DNA from: Thiocapsa sp035467215
GTDB lineage: Bacteria > Pseudomonadota > Gammaproteobacteria > Chromatiales > Chromatiaceae
Reading direction: 5' to 3'
Length of the DNA stretch: 7,149 nt
Assembly (NCBI RefSeq): GCF_035467215.1
Contig: NZ_DATITZ010000176.1
Coordinates: 1-7,149, forward strand
A program made the translations under genes and the position numbers. Under the pieces are notes generated by a model, which was not told the DNA's origin, searched no databases, and was given only the letters and a program-made list of their open reading frames with translations. Shown here piece by piece: positions 1-5,397 of the stretch; position 1 is the stretch's first letter; each line of letters begins with the position of its first letter.

Positions 1-1663
1 CGCCGCAGATCATGGCATCGGCATCCCCGCACCGGACCATCGTCGCAGCCAGTACTGTGGGATCGTTGCGGATGTACTCCTGTGCCTCGTCCGGCGCATA
101 GCCGCGTCGCTGGACGCGCTCGTAGAAGGTCCGCCAGTGCGTGTCGAAGTTGGTGTTCTCGCAGGGCACGATCAGATCGAAATCACGATCCGGACGCATG
201 GTCAGGCTGAGCTCTTTGAGGCGGTGTCCGATGACCTCGGGGCGGCCGATCAGCATCGGGCGGGCAATTCCTTCCAGGATGGCCTGCTGCGCCACCTGCA
301 GGACGCGCTCGTCCTCGCCCTCGGCATAGATCACGCGTTTCGGTGCGGCCCGCGCCTGATCGAAGACCGGCTTCATGGTCATCCCGGTGCGATAGGCCCG
401 CAGATGCATGGCGGTTCGATAGGCGTCCAGGTCGGCGATGGGTCGGGTGGCGACACCGCTCTCCATCGCCGCACGGGCGACCGCGGGGGCCAGATTTTCC
501 ATGAGACGCCGATCGAAGGGTTTGGGGATCAGGTACTCGGGTCCGAAGGTCAGCTCGCCTCCGCCATAGGCCGCGCGCACGATGTCGGACGGCTCGGCCA
601 TCGCGAGATCGGCGATCGCCTTGACGCAGGCGATCTTCATCGCCTCGTTGATCTCGGTGGCACCGCAATCGAGCGCGCCCCGGAAGATGAAGGGGAAGCA
701 GAGGACGTTGTTGACCTGATTCGGAAAATCCGACCGCCCGGTGGCGATGATGGCGTCCGGTCGAGCGGCGCGGGCCAGGTCGGGCATGATCTCGGGTACC
801 GGGTTGGCGAGCGCCATGATGATGGGCGCATCCGCCATCTTGATCAGCCACTCGGGCTTGAGGATGCCGGCGGCGGAGAGTCCCAGGAAGATGTCGGCGC
901 CCTCGATGGCCTCCTGCAGGGTGCGCTGCTCGGTCTCGATCGCGTAACGCCCCTTGTACGGGTCCATCTCCTCGGTACGGCCGCTATAGACCACGCCGGC
1001 GATGTCCGTAAGGGTCACGTTTTCCTTCGGCAGTCCCATGCTGACCAGCAGGTCGACACAGGCGAGCGCGGCTGCCCCTGCGCCGGCCGTGACCAGACGG
1101 GCCTTGCCGATGTCCTTTCCCACTACGCGCAGACCGTTGAAGATGGCCGCGGAGACCACGATGGCGGTCCCGTGCTGGTCGTCGTGGAAGACCGGGATAC
1201 CCATCCGCTCTTTGAGGGCGCGCTCGATGATGAAGCACTCGGGCGCCTTGATGTCTTCGAGGTTGATGCCGCCGAAGCTGGGCTCCATGCGCGCGACCGT
1301 CTCGATGAACTTCTCCGGGTCGCGCTCCTCGATCTCGATGTCGAAGACATCGATATCCGCGAACTGCTTGAACAGAACCGCCTTGCCTTCCATCACCGGT
1401 TTGGAGGCGAGCGCGCCGATGGCGCCGAGACCCAGCACCGCCGTGCCGTTGGTGATGACCGCAACCAAGTTGCTGCGCGCGGTGTAGAGCGACGCGTTCA
1501 TCGCGTCCTTCTCGATCTCGCGGCAGGCCGCCGCAACCCCGGGCGAATAGGCTAGAGCCAGATCGCGTTGGTTGCCCATGGGCTTGGTCGGTTTGATCTC
1601 CAGCTTGCCGGGCTTGGGATAGCGGTGATAGTCGAGCGCGTTCTGATCGAATGAGTCCGGCAT
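1..1663 (-). CDS. maeB: NADP-dependent malic enzyme, MaeB type with C-terminal phosphotransacetylase-like domain (partial, 3' end outside window)
   Basis: The reading frame was translated by hand from ATG at 1663-1661 and stays open for 554 codons to the left edge. Malic enzymes of this family convert malate to pyruvate and CO2 in the cytoplasm while reducing NAD(P)+. Visible signatures are YSPGVA (residues 39-44, catalytic Tyr39), Lys94 in MEGKAVLFK, GGINLEDIKAPECF (131-144, metal ligands Glu136 and Asp137), FHDDQHGTA (159-167, Asp162), a GAGAAA dinucleotide loop (194-199), NPVPEIMPDLA (287-297) and DFPNQVNNV (312-320). From about residue 431 the sequence changes to a phosphotransacetylase-like domain (KRVIYAEGEDERVLQVA), which marks the long MaeB form of about 760 residues, so roughly 200 residues are missing. 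The start has GGAGA five bases upstream. The gene follows the regulator gene on the same strand after 154 bp. NADP preference is assumed from the family. Confidence 0.95.
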   Translation of the reverse strand, partial: MPDSFDQNALDYHRYPKPGKLEIKPTKPMGNQRDLALAYSPGVAAACREIEKDAMNASLYTARSNLVAVITNGTAVLGLGAIGALASKPVMEGKAVLFKQFADIDVFDIEIEERDPEKFIETVARMEPSFGGINLEDIKAPECFIIERALKERMGIPVFHDDQHGTAIVVSAAIFNGLRVVGKDIGKARLVTAGAGAAALACVDLLVSMGLPKENVTLTDIAGVVYSGRTEEMDPYKGRYAIETEQRTLQEAIEGADIFLGLSAAGILKPEWLIKMADAPIIMALANPVPEIMPDLARAARPDAIIATGRSDFPNQVNNVLCFPFIFRGALDCGATEINEAMKIACVKAIADLAMAEPSDIVRAAYGGGELTFGPEYLIPKPFDRRLMENLAPAVARAAMESGVATRPIADLDAYRTAMHLRAYRTGMTMKPVFDQARAAPKRVIYAEGEDERVLQVAQQAILEGIARPMLIGRPEVIGHRLKELSLTMRPDRDFDLIVPCENTNFDTHWRTFYERVQRRGYAPDEAQEYIRNDPTVLAATMVRCGDADAMICG

Positions 1664-1817
1664 CTGGGTCTCCGTTGGGTGATGTGCGGCGTGTTTGGCC
1701 GACTCGGACGGCACGGCCGTCATGTCTCGGTCATTATGCTGCGGCGCAGCAGATGGCTGCAAAGATTTCAATCGGAGTCGTCTCGACCCGGGCACGCCAT
1801 CCATTCGTCCGCTCGAA
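1664..1817 (-). promoter_or_regulatory. Leader between the regulator gene and maeB, with two short dyads
   Basis: This 154-bp gap precedes maeB on the minus strand. It holds two perfect short inverted repeats, TGCTGC-GGC-GCAGCA (1737-1751) and GACGGC-ACG-GCCGTC (1707-1721). A CATAAT hexamer on minus (1738-1733) could be a -10 element, but only a weak TTTGCA lies upstream at a long spacing of 19. No T-run follows either dyad, so neither looks like a standard terminator. maeB may have its own promoter here or may be read through from the regulator gene. Confidence 0.25.
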
Positions 1818-2537
1818 TCAGCCCTTGATCAGATTCCCCGGTCCGCTGCTCGGCGAACCCAGCTCTAGGTTGTCTTGGAGCTCTGCGACCTCGCCGAGGG
1901 CGGCACGGTCGAGGATGGTCACCTGGGCGCCGTGGACCTCGATGATGCCTCGGCCGGCAAGCTCCTTCATCACACGCGAGAAGGTCTCCGGCTGGATCGA
2001 CAGGCGCGAGGCGAGCACGCCTTTGCGCACGTCCAGCTTGAGCGATCGCCGCTCGGGCGCGACCTTGGCCAACAGATAGCGAGCGACTCGGCTGCTCGCC
2101 GTGTGCATGGTGAGGTTGTCGATCTCGCCGATCAGACCGCGCAGGCGCTGACTCAGCGAGCCGAGCATCAGGAAGCAGGTGTCGACGGACTCGCGCAGCA
2201 TTTGCGAGAAGTCGCGCGCATCCAGGCTGAGCAGCTCGGAGGGCGCCAGAGCACCGGCACAGACCGGATAGCGCGGCGCGTTGAGAAACATCAGCGCCTC
2301 GGCGAAGGTCTGGCCCGGGGAGACCAGCTCGATGACCTTTTCCGCCCCGCCCGGCGAGAGCCGAAAGAGCTGAATCTGGCCCTGGAGAACCAGGTAGAAG
2401 CGCTCCGCGGGATCACCCTGACTGAACAGAAGCTGCTCGGCGCCGAGGACGACACGCGTCGCGTGCTGGCTCACGCGCTCGAGTTGGCCGTGGCTTAGGC
2501 CGGCCAGGAGGGGGGCGGTCTTCAACTCGTCGATCAT
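1818..2537 (-). CDS. dnr: Crp/Fnr-family transcriptional regulator, DNR/NNR type (probable NO sensor)
   Basis: This 239-residue protein has an N-terminal cyclic-nucleotide-like sensor domain (about 10-120), a long dimerisation helix (about 115-145) and a C-terminal winged helix (about 146-215). The recognition helix IQPETFSRVMKEL (181-193) carries the E-x-x-S-R pattern (Glu184, Ser187, Arg188) that in FNR reads TTGAT half-sites. FAEALMF (78-84) and LSIQPETFSR closely resemble Pseudomonas DNR. There is no N-terminal cysteine cluster; the only cysteines are Cys93 and Cys121. An FNR-type oxygen-sensing Fe-S cluster is therefore unlikely, and a haem-based NO response as in DNR is the best guess. 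The ATG has AAGG seven bases upstream. The gene is divergent from norCB, whose promoter carries a perfect match to the expected operator. The C-terminal tail after about residue 215 runs slightly beyond the usual end of DNR. Confidence 0.85.
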   Translation of the reverse strand: MIDELKTAPLLAGLSHGQLERVSQHATRVVLGAEQLLFSQGDPAERFYLVLQGQIQLFRLSPGGAEKVIELVSPGQTFAEALMFLNAPRYPVCAGALAPSELLSLDARDFSQMLRESVDTCFLMLGSLSQRLRGLIGEIDNLTMHTASSRVARYLLAKVAPERRSLKLDVRKGVLASRLSIQPETFSRVMKELAGRGIIEVHGAQVTILDRAALGEVAELQDNLELGSPSSGPGNLIKG

Positions 2538-2623
2538 CGGATGCCTTGTCGGGCGTTCGCCGTCGGTTGGAATCTCGGATGGATCTACGGGAGCGGGACG
2601 GATGTGTCAAGCCGGCCGGCCGC

Positions 2624-2659
2624 GATCGGCTACGGGATCGGCTGCAGGATCGGCTTGAT
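2624..2659 (+). repeat. Three tandem 12-bp direct repeats (GATCGGCT-N4) abutting the DNR box
   Basis: GATCGGCT occurs at 2624, 2636 and 2648, at an exact 12-bp period. The variable four bases are ACGG, GCAG and TGAT. The last unit overlaps the first half-site of the TTGAT box. The arrangement resembles a set of protein-binding repeats upstream of an activator site, but no known binding protein is recognised. It could also be a small slippage-type duplication. Confidence 0.6.
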
Positions 2660-2668
2660 TTGCATCAA
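2655..2668. promoter_or_regulatory. DNR/FNR box, perfect TTGAT-TTGC-ATCAA
   Basis: The site is a perfect inverted repeat identical to the FNR/DNR consensus TTGAT-N4-ATCAA. It lies between the divergent regulator gene and norC, with its centre at 2661.5. The recognition helix of the neighbouring regulator has the Glu/Ser-Arg residues that match this half-site. Binding by that regulator, rather than by an FNR or another DNR paralogue encoded elsewhere, is inferred. Confidence 0.88.
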
Positions 2669-2670
2669 GG

Positions 2671-2685
2671 CGGAGGATGCCTCCG
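2671..2685. promoter_or_regulatory. 6-bp dyad CGGAGG-ATG-CCTCCG inside the norC promoter
   Basis: A perfect inverted repeat sits two bases after the DNR box and ends five bases before the likely -10 element. It could be a second operator or just GC-rich chance. It would lie upstream of the predicted transcript start, so an RNA role is unlikely. Confidence 0.35.
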
Positions 2686-2690
2686 GAACG

Positions 2691-2696
2691 TGCAAT
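2691..2696 (+). promoter_or_regulatory. Likely -10 element (TGCAAT) of the norCB promoter
   Basis: If the DNR box is centred at -41.5, as in class II FNR/DNR promoters, transcription would start at A2703 and the -10 hexamer would fall at 2691-2696. The sequence there is TGCAAT, matching TATAAT at four of six positions including the final AAT. The activator replaces the -35 element, and none is obvious. The transcript start is predicted, not observed. The resulting 5' untranslated region would be 32 nt. Confidence 0.6.
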
Positions 2697-2720
2697 GCGC
2701 CCACGGTTCGATCCATCACC

Positions 2721-2725
2721 GAGGG
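2721..2725 (+). promoter_or_regulatory. Ribosome binding site GAGGG that decides the GTG start of norC
   Basis: GAGGG lies nine bases before GTG 2735. The next in-frame ATG (2759) has no comparable site, and upstream in-frame starts would lie before the promoter. This supports GTG 2735 as the norC start. Confidence 0.6.
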
Positions 2726-2734
2726 CCTCATCCC

Positions 2735-3187
2735 GTGGCGCAAGTCTTCACGAAATCCATGGCGCGGAACATCTTCTACGGAGGTTCCGTATTCTTCATC
2801 CTACTGTTTCTCGCCCTGACGCTCGACACCTCCTTCGCCTTACCCGAACGCGATCAACGCCATCAGCTGGACCTCTCCACCGAGGTCGGCCAGCGTATCG
2901 CCAAGGGCAAGGAGCTTTGGGAGAACAACAACTGTATCGGCTGCCATACCCTGCTCGGCGAAGGGGCCTACTTTGCCCCGGAGCTGGGGAACATCTACAC
3001 ACGCTTCGGCAACAATAAAGAAGCGATCAAGGCATTCATCCAGAGTCGCCCTGCGATGGGTATCCCCGGTCGGCGCAGCATGCCGCAATTCAACTTCAGC
3101 GACGAGGAGCTCGACGCCATCGCCGAGTTCCTGAAATACAGCTCCGAGATCAATACGGCAGGCTGGCCACCGAACATTCAAGGCTGA
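2735..3187 (+). CDS. norC: Nitric oxide reductase subunit C (membrane-anchored cytochrome c)
   Basis: NorC is the electron-entry subunit of the cNOR complex. It carries one c-type haem in the periplasm and passes electrons to NorB. From GTG 2735 the protein has 150 residues, the usual family length. One N-terminal membrane anchor is visible at about residues 13-31. The haem motif is CIGCH (67-71) inside NNCIGCHTLLGEGAYFAPEL, a strong NorC signature, and Met116 in RRSMPQF is the expected axial ligand. The C-terminus ends in the family-typical WPPN-x-x-G. The longer open frame from 2546 is rejected because it would contain the promoter and would prepend unrelated residues. norB follows 25 bases downstream, so the two are almost certainly cotranscribed under the DNR box. 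Confidence 0.97.
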   Translation: MAQVFTKSMARNIFYGGSVFFILLFLALTLDTSFALPERDQRHQLDLSTEVGQRIAKGKELWENNNCIGCHTLLGEGAYFAPELGNIYTRFGNNKEAIKAFIQSRPAMGIPGRRSMPQFNFSDEELDAIAEFLKYSSEINTAGWPPNIQG

Positions 3188-3212
3188 TTCGCAGCACCGG
3201 AGAATCCATTCG

Positions 3213-4634
3213 ATGAAATATAAATCTCAAGCCGTCGCCAAGCCGTACTTTATTGCGGCGATCGGACTCTTTCTCGCCCAAATCATCTTCGGGATCGTTC
3301 TGGGTATACAGTATGTGGTCGGGGATTTCCTTTTCCCGGAGATCCCCTTCAATGTTGCCAGGATGGTGCACACCAACACGTTGATCGTCTGGCTGTTGAT
3401 GGGCTTCATGGGCGCGGCCTATTACCTGATTCCGGAGGAGAGCGAGCGGGAGCTGTATGCACCCTGGCTGGCTCACCTGATGTTCTGGATCTTCCTGATC
3501 GCCGCCGCCCTGACGGTGATCGGCTATCTGGCAGTCCCCTACGCGCGCCTGGCCGAGATGACCGGGAACGATATCCTGCCGACCATGGGACGCGAGTTCC
3601 TGGAGCAACCCACGATCACCAAGGTCGGTATCGTGATCGTTGCGCTCGCCTTCCTGTTCAATATCGGCATGACGGTGCTGAAGGGACGCAAGACGGTGGT
3701 GAGTCTAGTCATGCTGATCGGTCTGGTCGGTCTGGCGGTCTTCTTCCTCTTCTCCTTCTATAACCCGACCAACCTGGTGCTCGACAAGTTCTACTGGTGG
3801 TGGGTGGTGCATTTGTGGGTCGAGGGCGTCTGGGAGCTCATCATGGGGGCCATGCTCGCCTTCGTGCTGATCAAGACAACCGGCGTGGACCGCGAGGTGG
3901 TCGAGAAGTGGCTCTACATCATCATCGCCATGGCCTTGATCACCGGCATCATCGGCACCGGACATCACTTCTATTGGATCGGTCCGCCCGAGTACTGGCA
4001 ATGGTGGGGCTCCATCTTCTCGGCACTCGAGCCCTTGCCCTTCTTCATGATGACGGTATTCGCCTTCAATATGGTCAACCAACGTCGGCGCAATCACCCG
4101 AACAAGGCGGCCGTCCTCTGGGCGCTCGGCACCGCGGTGCTCGCCTTCCTCGGCGCAGGGGTCTGGGGCTTCCTGCATACTCTGGCGCCGGTGAACTACT
4201 ACACCCATGGCTCGCAGATCACGGCCGCCCACGGGCATCTCGCCTTCTATGGGGCCTATGTGCTGATCAACATCACCATGATCTCTTACGCCATGCCGCT
4301 CCTGAACGGTCGGGAGGCCAACAGCATGCGCTCGCAGGTCTTGGAGATGTGGGCCTTCTGGCTCATGAGTATCTCAATGGTGTTCATCACACTGTTCCTC
4401 ACCGCGGCGGGCATCCTTCAGATCTTCCTGCAACGCTACACGGAAACGCCGCTGCCCTTCATGGTCGTGCAGGAGAAGGTGGCGCTCTTCTACTGGCTGC
4501 GGGTGATCTCCGGGCTCGTCTTCCTGGGCGGTTTGGGCACCTACATCGCGTCCTTCTTCGTCGCGGCGCACGATGCCAAGCATCCACAGGCGGTCGATGC
4601 CGGTAAGGCGCAACCGAGTCCGGCAGCCGTCTGA
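3213..4634 (+). CDS. norB: Nitric oxide reductase subunit B (catalytic haem b/b3-FeB subunit)
   Basis: NorB reduces 2 NO to N2O in the cytoplasmic membrane with electrons from NorC. The 473-residue protein is rich in transmembrane helices (about twelve expected for the family). All key ligands are visible and sit at a constant offset of seven from Pseudomonas aeruginosa numbering as I recall it: His53 and His342 (low-spin haem b), His340 (haem b3), His200, His251, His252 and Glu204 (FeB site). Glu208 in EGVWELI and Glu273 in the ALEPLPF segment are also present. There is no N-terminal cytochrome c or quinol-oxidase-like extension, so this is the short cNOR form that works with NorC rather than qNOR. 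The start has CCGGAGA (3197-3203) nine bases before ATG. No norQ or norD follows. Confidence 0.98.
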   Translation: MKYKSQAVAKPYFIAAIGLFLAQIIFGIVLGIQYVVGDFLFPEIPFNVARMVHTNTLIVWLLMGFMGAAYYLIPEESERELYAPWLAHLMFWIFLIAAALTVIGYLAVPYARLAEMTGNDILPTMGREFLEQPTITKVGIVIVALAFLFNIGMTVLKGRKTVVSLVMLIGLVGLAVFFLFSFYNPTNLVLDKFYWWWVVHLWVEGVWELIMGAMLAFVLIKTTGVDREVVEKWLYIIIAMALITGIIGTGHHFYWIGPPEYWQWWGSIFSALEPLPFFMMTVFAFNMVNQRRRNHPNKAAVLWALGTAVLAFLGAGVWGFLHTLAPVNYYTHGSQITAAHGHLAFYGAYVLINITMISYAMPLLNGREANSMRSQVLEMWAFWLMSISMVFITLFLTAAGILQIFLQRYTETPLPFMVVQEKVALFYWLRVISGLVFLGGLGTYIASFFVAAHDAKHPQAVDAGKAQPSPAAV

Positions 4635-4650
4635 GTCACGGTGTGCAGAG

Positions 4651-4678
4651 CGGGGCCGGTCGCTGCAATCCGGCCCCG
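4651..4678 (+). terminator. Perfect 9-bp hairpin after norB
   Basis: CGGGGCCGG (4651-4659) pairs with CCGGCCCCG (4670-4678) across a 10-nt loop, 16 bases after the norB stop. The stem is entirely G-C. No T-run follows, so it is either a non-canonical terminator or an mRNA 3'-end stabiliser for norCB. Confidence 0.45.
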
Positions 4679-4715
4679 ACTCGGCCCCGGACGCTAGGGC
4701 TATGCCGAGCCTGAC

Positions 4716-4741
4716 GTGCCGCAGCCAGCGGGCTGCGGCAC
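4716..4741. terminator. Perfect 11-bp hairpin with 4-nt loop
   Basis: GTGCCGCAGCC (4716-4726) pairs perfectly with GGCTGCGGCAC (4731-4741) around the loop AGCG. It is the strongest stem seen in the window. It lacks a T-tract on either side and would fold equally on both strands. It could be a transcription barrier, a processing site, or a dispersed REP-like element; the last could be tested by its copy number in the genome. Confidence 0.45.
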
Positions 4742-4898
4742 ATCGAGGCCGATGCTGAATCGGCTTCCGCACGCCTTTCGGGACGACGTCTTCTCGGGTT
4801 ACGCTGCTTCGACCCGATCGCCTCTTCGACGCGGTGCTCGGGTCCCTTGCCGATCCAACGATCACCTGGATCGCGACGACCATACCAACCAACCACAA

Positions 4899-4909
4899 CC
4901 TCGAGGACA
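4899..4909 (+). promoter_or_regulatory. Ribosome binding leader CCTCGAGGACA, shared with the FGE-like gene
   Basis: The 11-mer contains the Shine-Dalgarno GAGGA and ends five bases before ATG 4915. The identical 11-mer occurs at the same distance before the next gene (5382-5392). It fixes the start at 4915 rather than the in-frame ATG at 4834. Confidence 0.65.
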
Positions 4910-4914
4910 TCACC

Positions 4915-5334
4915 ATGCGTCTTTTATCCACGCTTCTCGTGGCCTTCGCCTTGACCGCGGCTGGCCTCATGGCGCCCGTCCTGGCGAGCGACGACGATCC
5001 GCTCTTCATCAATCTGACCACGGATGACCCGCACCGCGCGAACATGGGCATCACTTTCGGGAAGAATCAACTCGAGCGCGGCCACCCCTTGACCATCTTC
5101 CTCAACGACAAGGGTGTCTTCGTCGGCGCGAAGGCGAATGCCGCGACCTTCGGCGAGCACCAAGAGAAACTGGCCGCGATGATCGACAAGGGCGCCCTGG
5201 TATTGGTGTGTCCCATGTGCATGAAGCACTACGGCGTTGCCGAGGCCGATCTCATCCCCGGTGCTCAGGTCGGCAACCCCGATCTGACCGGCGGCGCACT
5301 CTTCAAAGACGATACGCAAACCTTGACCTGGTAG
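4915..5334 (+). CDS. Exported DsrE-family protein with CPMC motif
   Basis: The protein has 139 residues. Residues 1-24 form a typical signal peptide (MRLLSTLLVAF..., small residues before a probable cut after Ala24), so it should act in the periplasm. The mature part fits the small alpha/beta DsrE/YchN fold: FINLTTDD near the start, a GHPLTIFLNDKGV strand-turn (56-68), then VLVCPMCMKHYGV (96-108) with Cys99 and Cys102, and a GNPDLTGGALF tail (120-130). Classical DsrE and TusD are cytoplasmic sulfur carriers with one active cysteine; this one is exported and has a C-x-x-C pair, which suggests thiol-disulfide, persulfide or metal handling. The substrate is unknown. It lies 280 bp after norB and 63 bp before the FGE-like gene, probably in an operon with the latter. 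The family call is firm; the function is not. Confidence 0.85.
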   Translation: MRLLSTLLVAFALTAAGLMAPVLASDDDPLFINLTTDDPHRANMGITFGKNQLERGHPLTIFLNDKGVFVGAKANAATFGEHQEKLAAMIDKGALVLVCPMCMKHYGVAEADLIPGAQVGNPDLTGGALFKDDTQTLTW

Positions 5335-5340
5335 TCCCCT

Positions 5341-5377
5341 TCGAAGGGCCAAGCCGTTGCCGGCTTTCGCCCTTCGA
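5341..5377 (+). other. Hairpin between the DsrE-like and FGE-like genes
   Basis: TCGAAGGGC (5341-5349) pairs with GCCCTTCGA (5369-5377), and an inner AAGCC (5351-5355) pairs with GGCTT (5362-5366) around the loop GTTGCC. One base bulges on the left and two on the right. It begins six bases after the stop of the first gene and ends eight bases before the ribosome binding site of the next. With no T-run, it looks more like an intercistronic mRNA element or attenuator than a terminator. Confidence 0.5.
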
Positions 5378-5381
5378 TCAC

Positions 5382-5392
5382 CCTCGAGGACA
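5382..5392 (+). promoter_or_regulatory. Ribosome binding leader CCTCGAGGACA of the FGE-like gene
   Basis: This is identical to the leader of the DsrE-like gene and again lies five bases before ATG. It selects ATG 5398 over the in-frame ATG at 5407. Confidence 0.65.
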
Positions 5393-5397
5393 GGTCG

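Larger units (their letters stand above)
4635..4914 (+). promoter_or_regulatory. Spacer between norB and the DsrE-like gene, containing two strong hairpins
   Basis: This 280-bp gap contains no convincing gene. Its first half holds two perfect hairpins, listed separately. Its second half (about 4742-4898) holds no TTGAT-N4-ATCAA box and no clear -35/-10 pair. A CCAACC-rich run (about 4884-4900) precedes the ribosome binding site of the next gene. The downstream pair may therefore be expressed by read-through from norCB or from an unrecognised promoter here. Confidence 0.4.

Noticed and set aside
137..1555. Long plus-strand open frame of 472 codons
   Set aside because: It lies antisense to the malic enzyme gene, which has all the family motifs. 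The frame is an effect of high GC and lacks protein-like features.
1875..2498. Plus-strand open frame antisense to the regulator gene
   Set aside because: It is a shadow of a well-supported Crp/Fnr gene.
2546..2734. N-terminal extension of norC
   Set aside because: It would run through the DNR box and promoter and prepend residues foreign to NorC. GTG 2735 has a ribosome binding site and gives the family length.
3705..4238. Minus-strand open frame within norB
   Set aside because: It is His/Asp/Glu-rich shadow coding, the antisense of membrane helices, with no family motif.
4834..4914. N-terminal extension of the DsrE-like protein
   Set aside because: It would bury the signal peptide, and the ribosome binding site lies directly before 4915.
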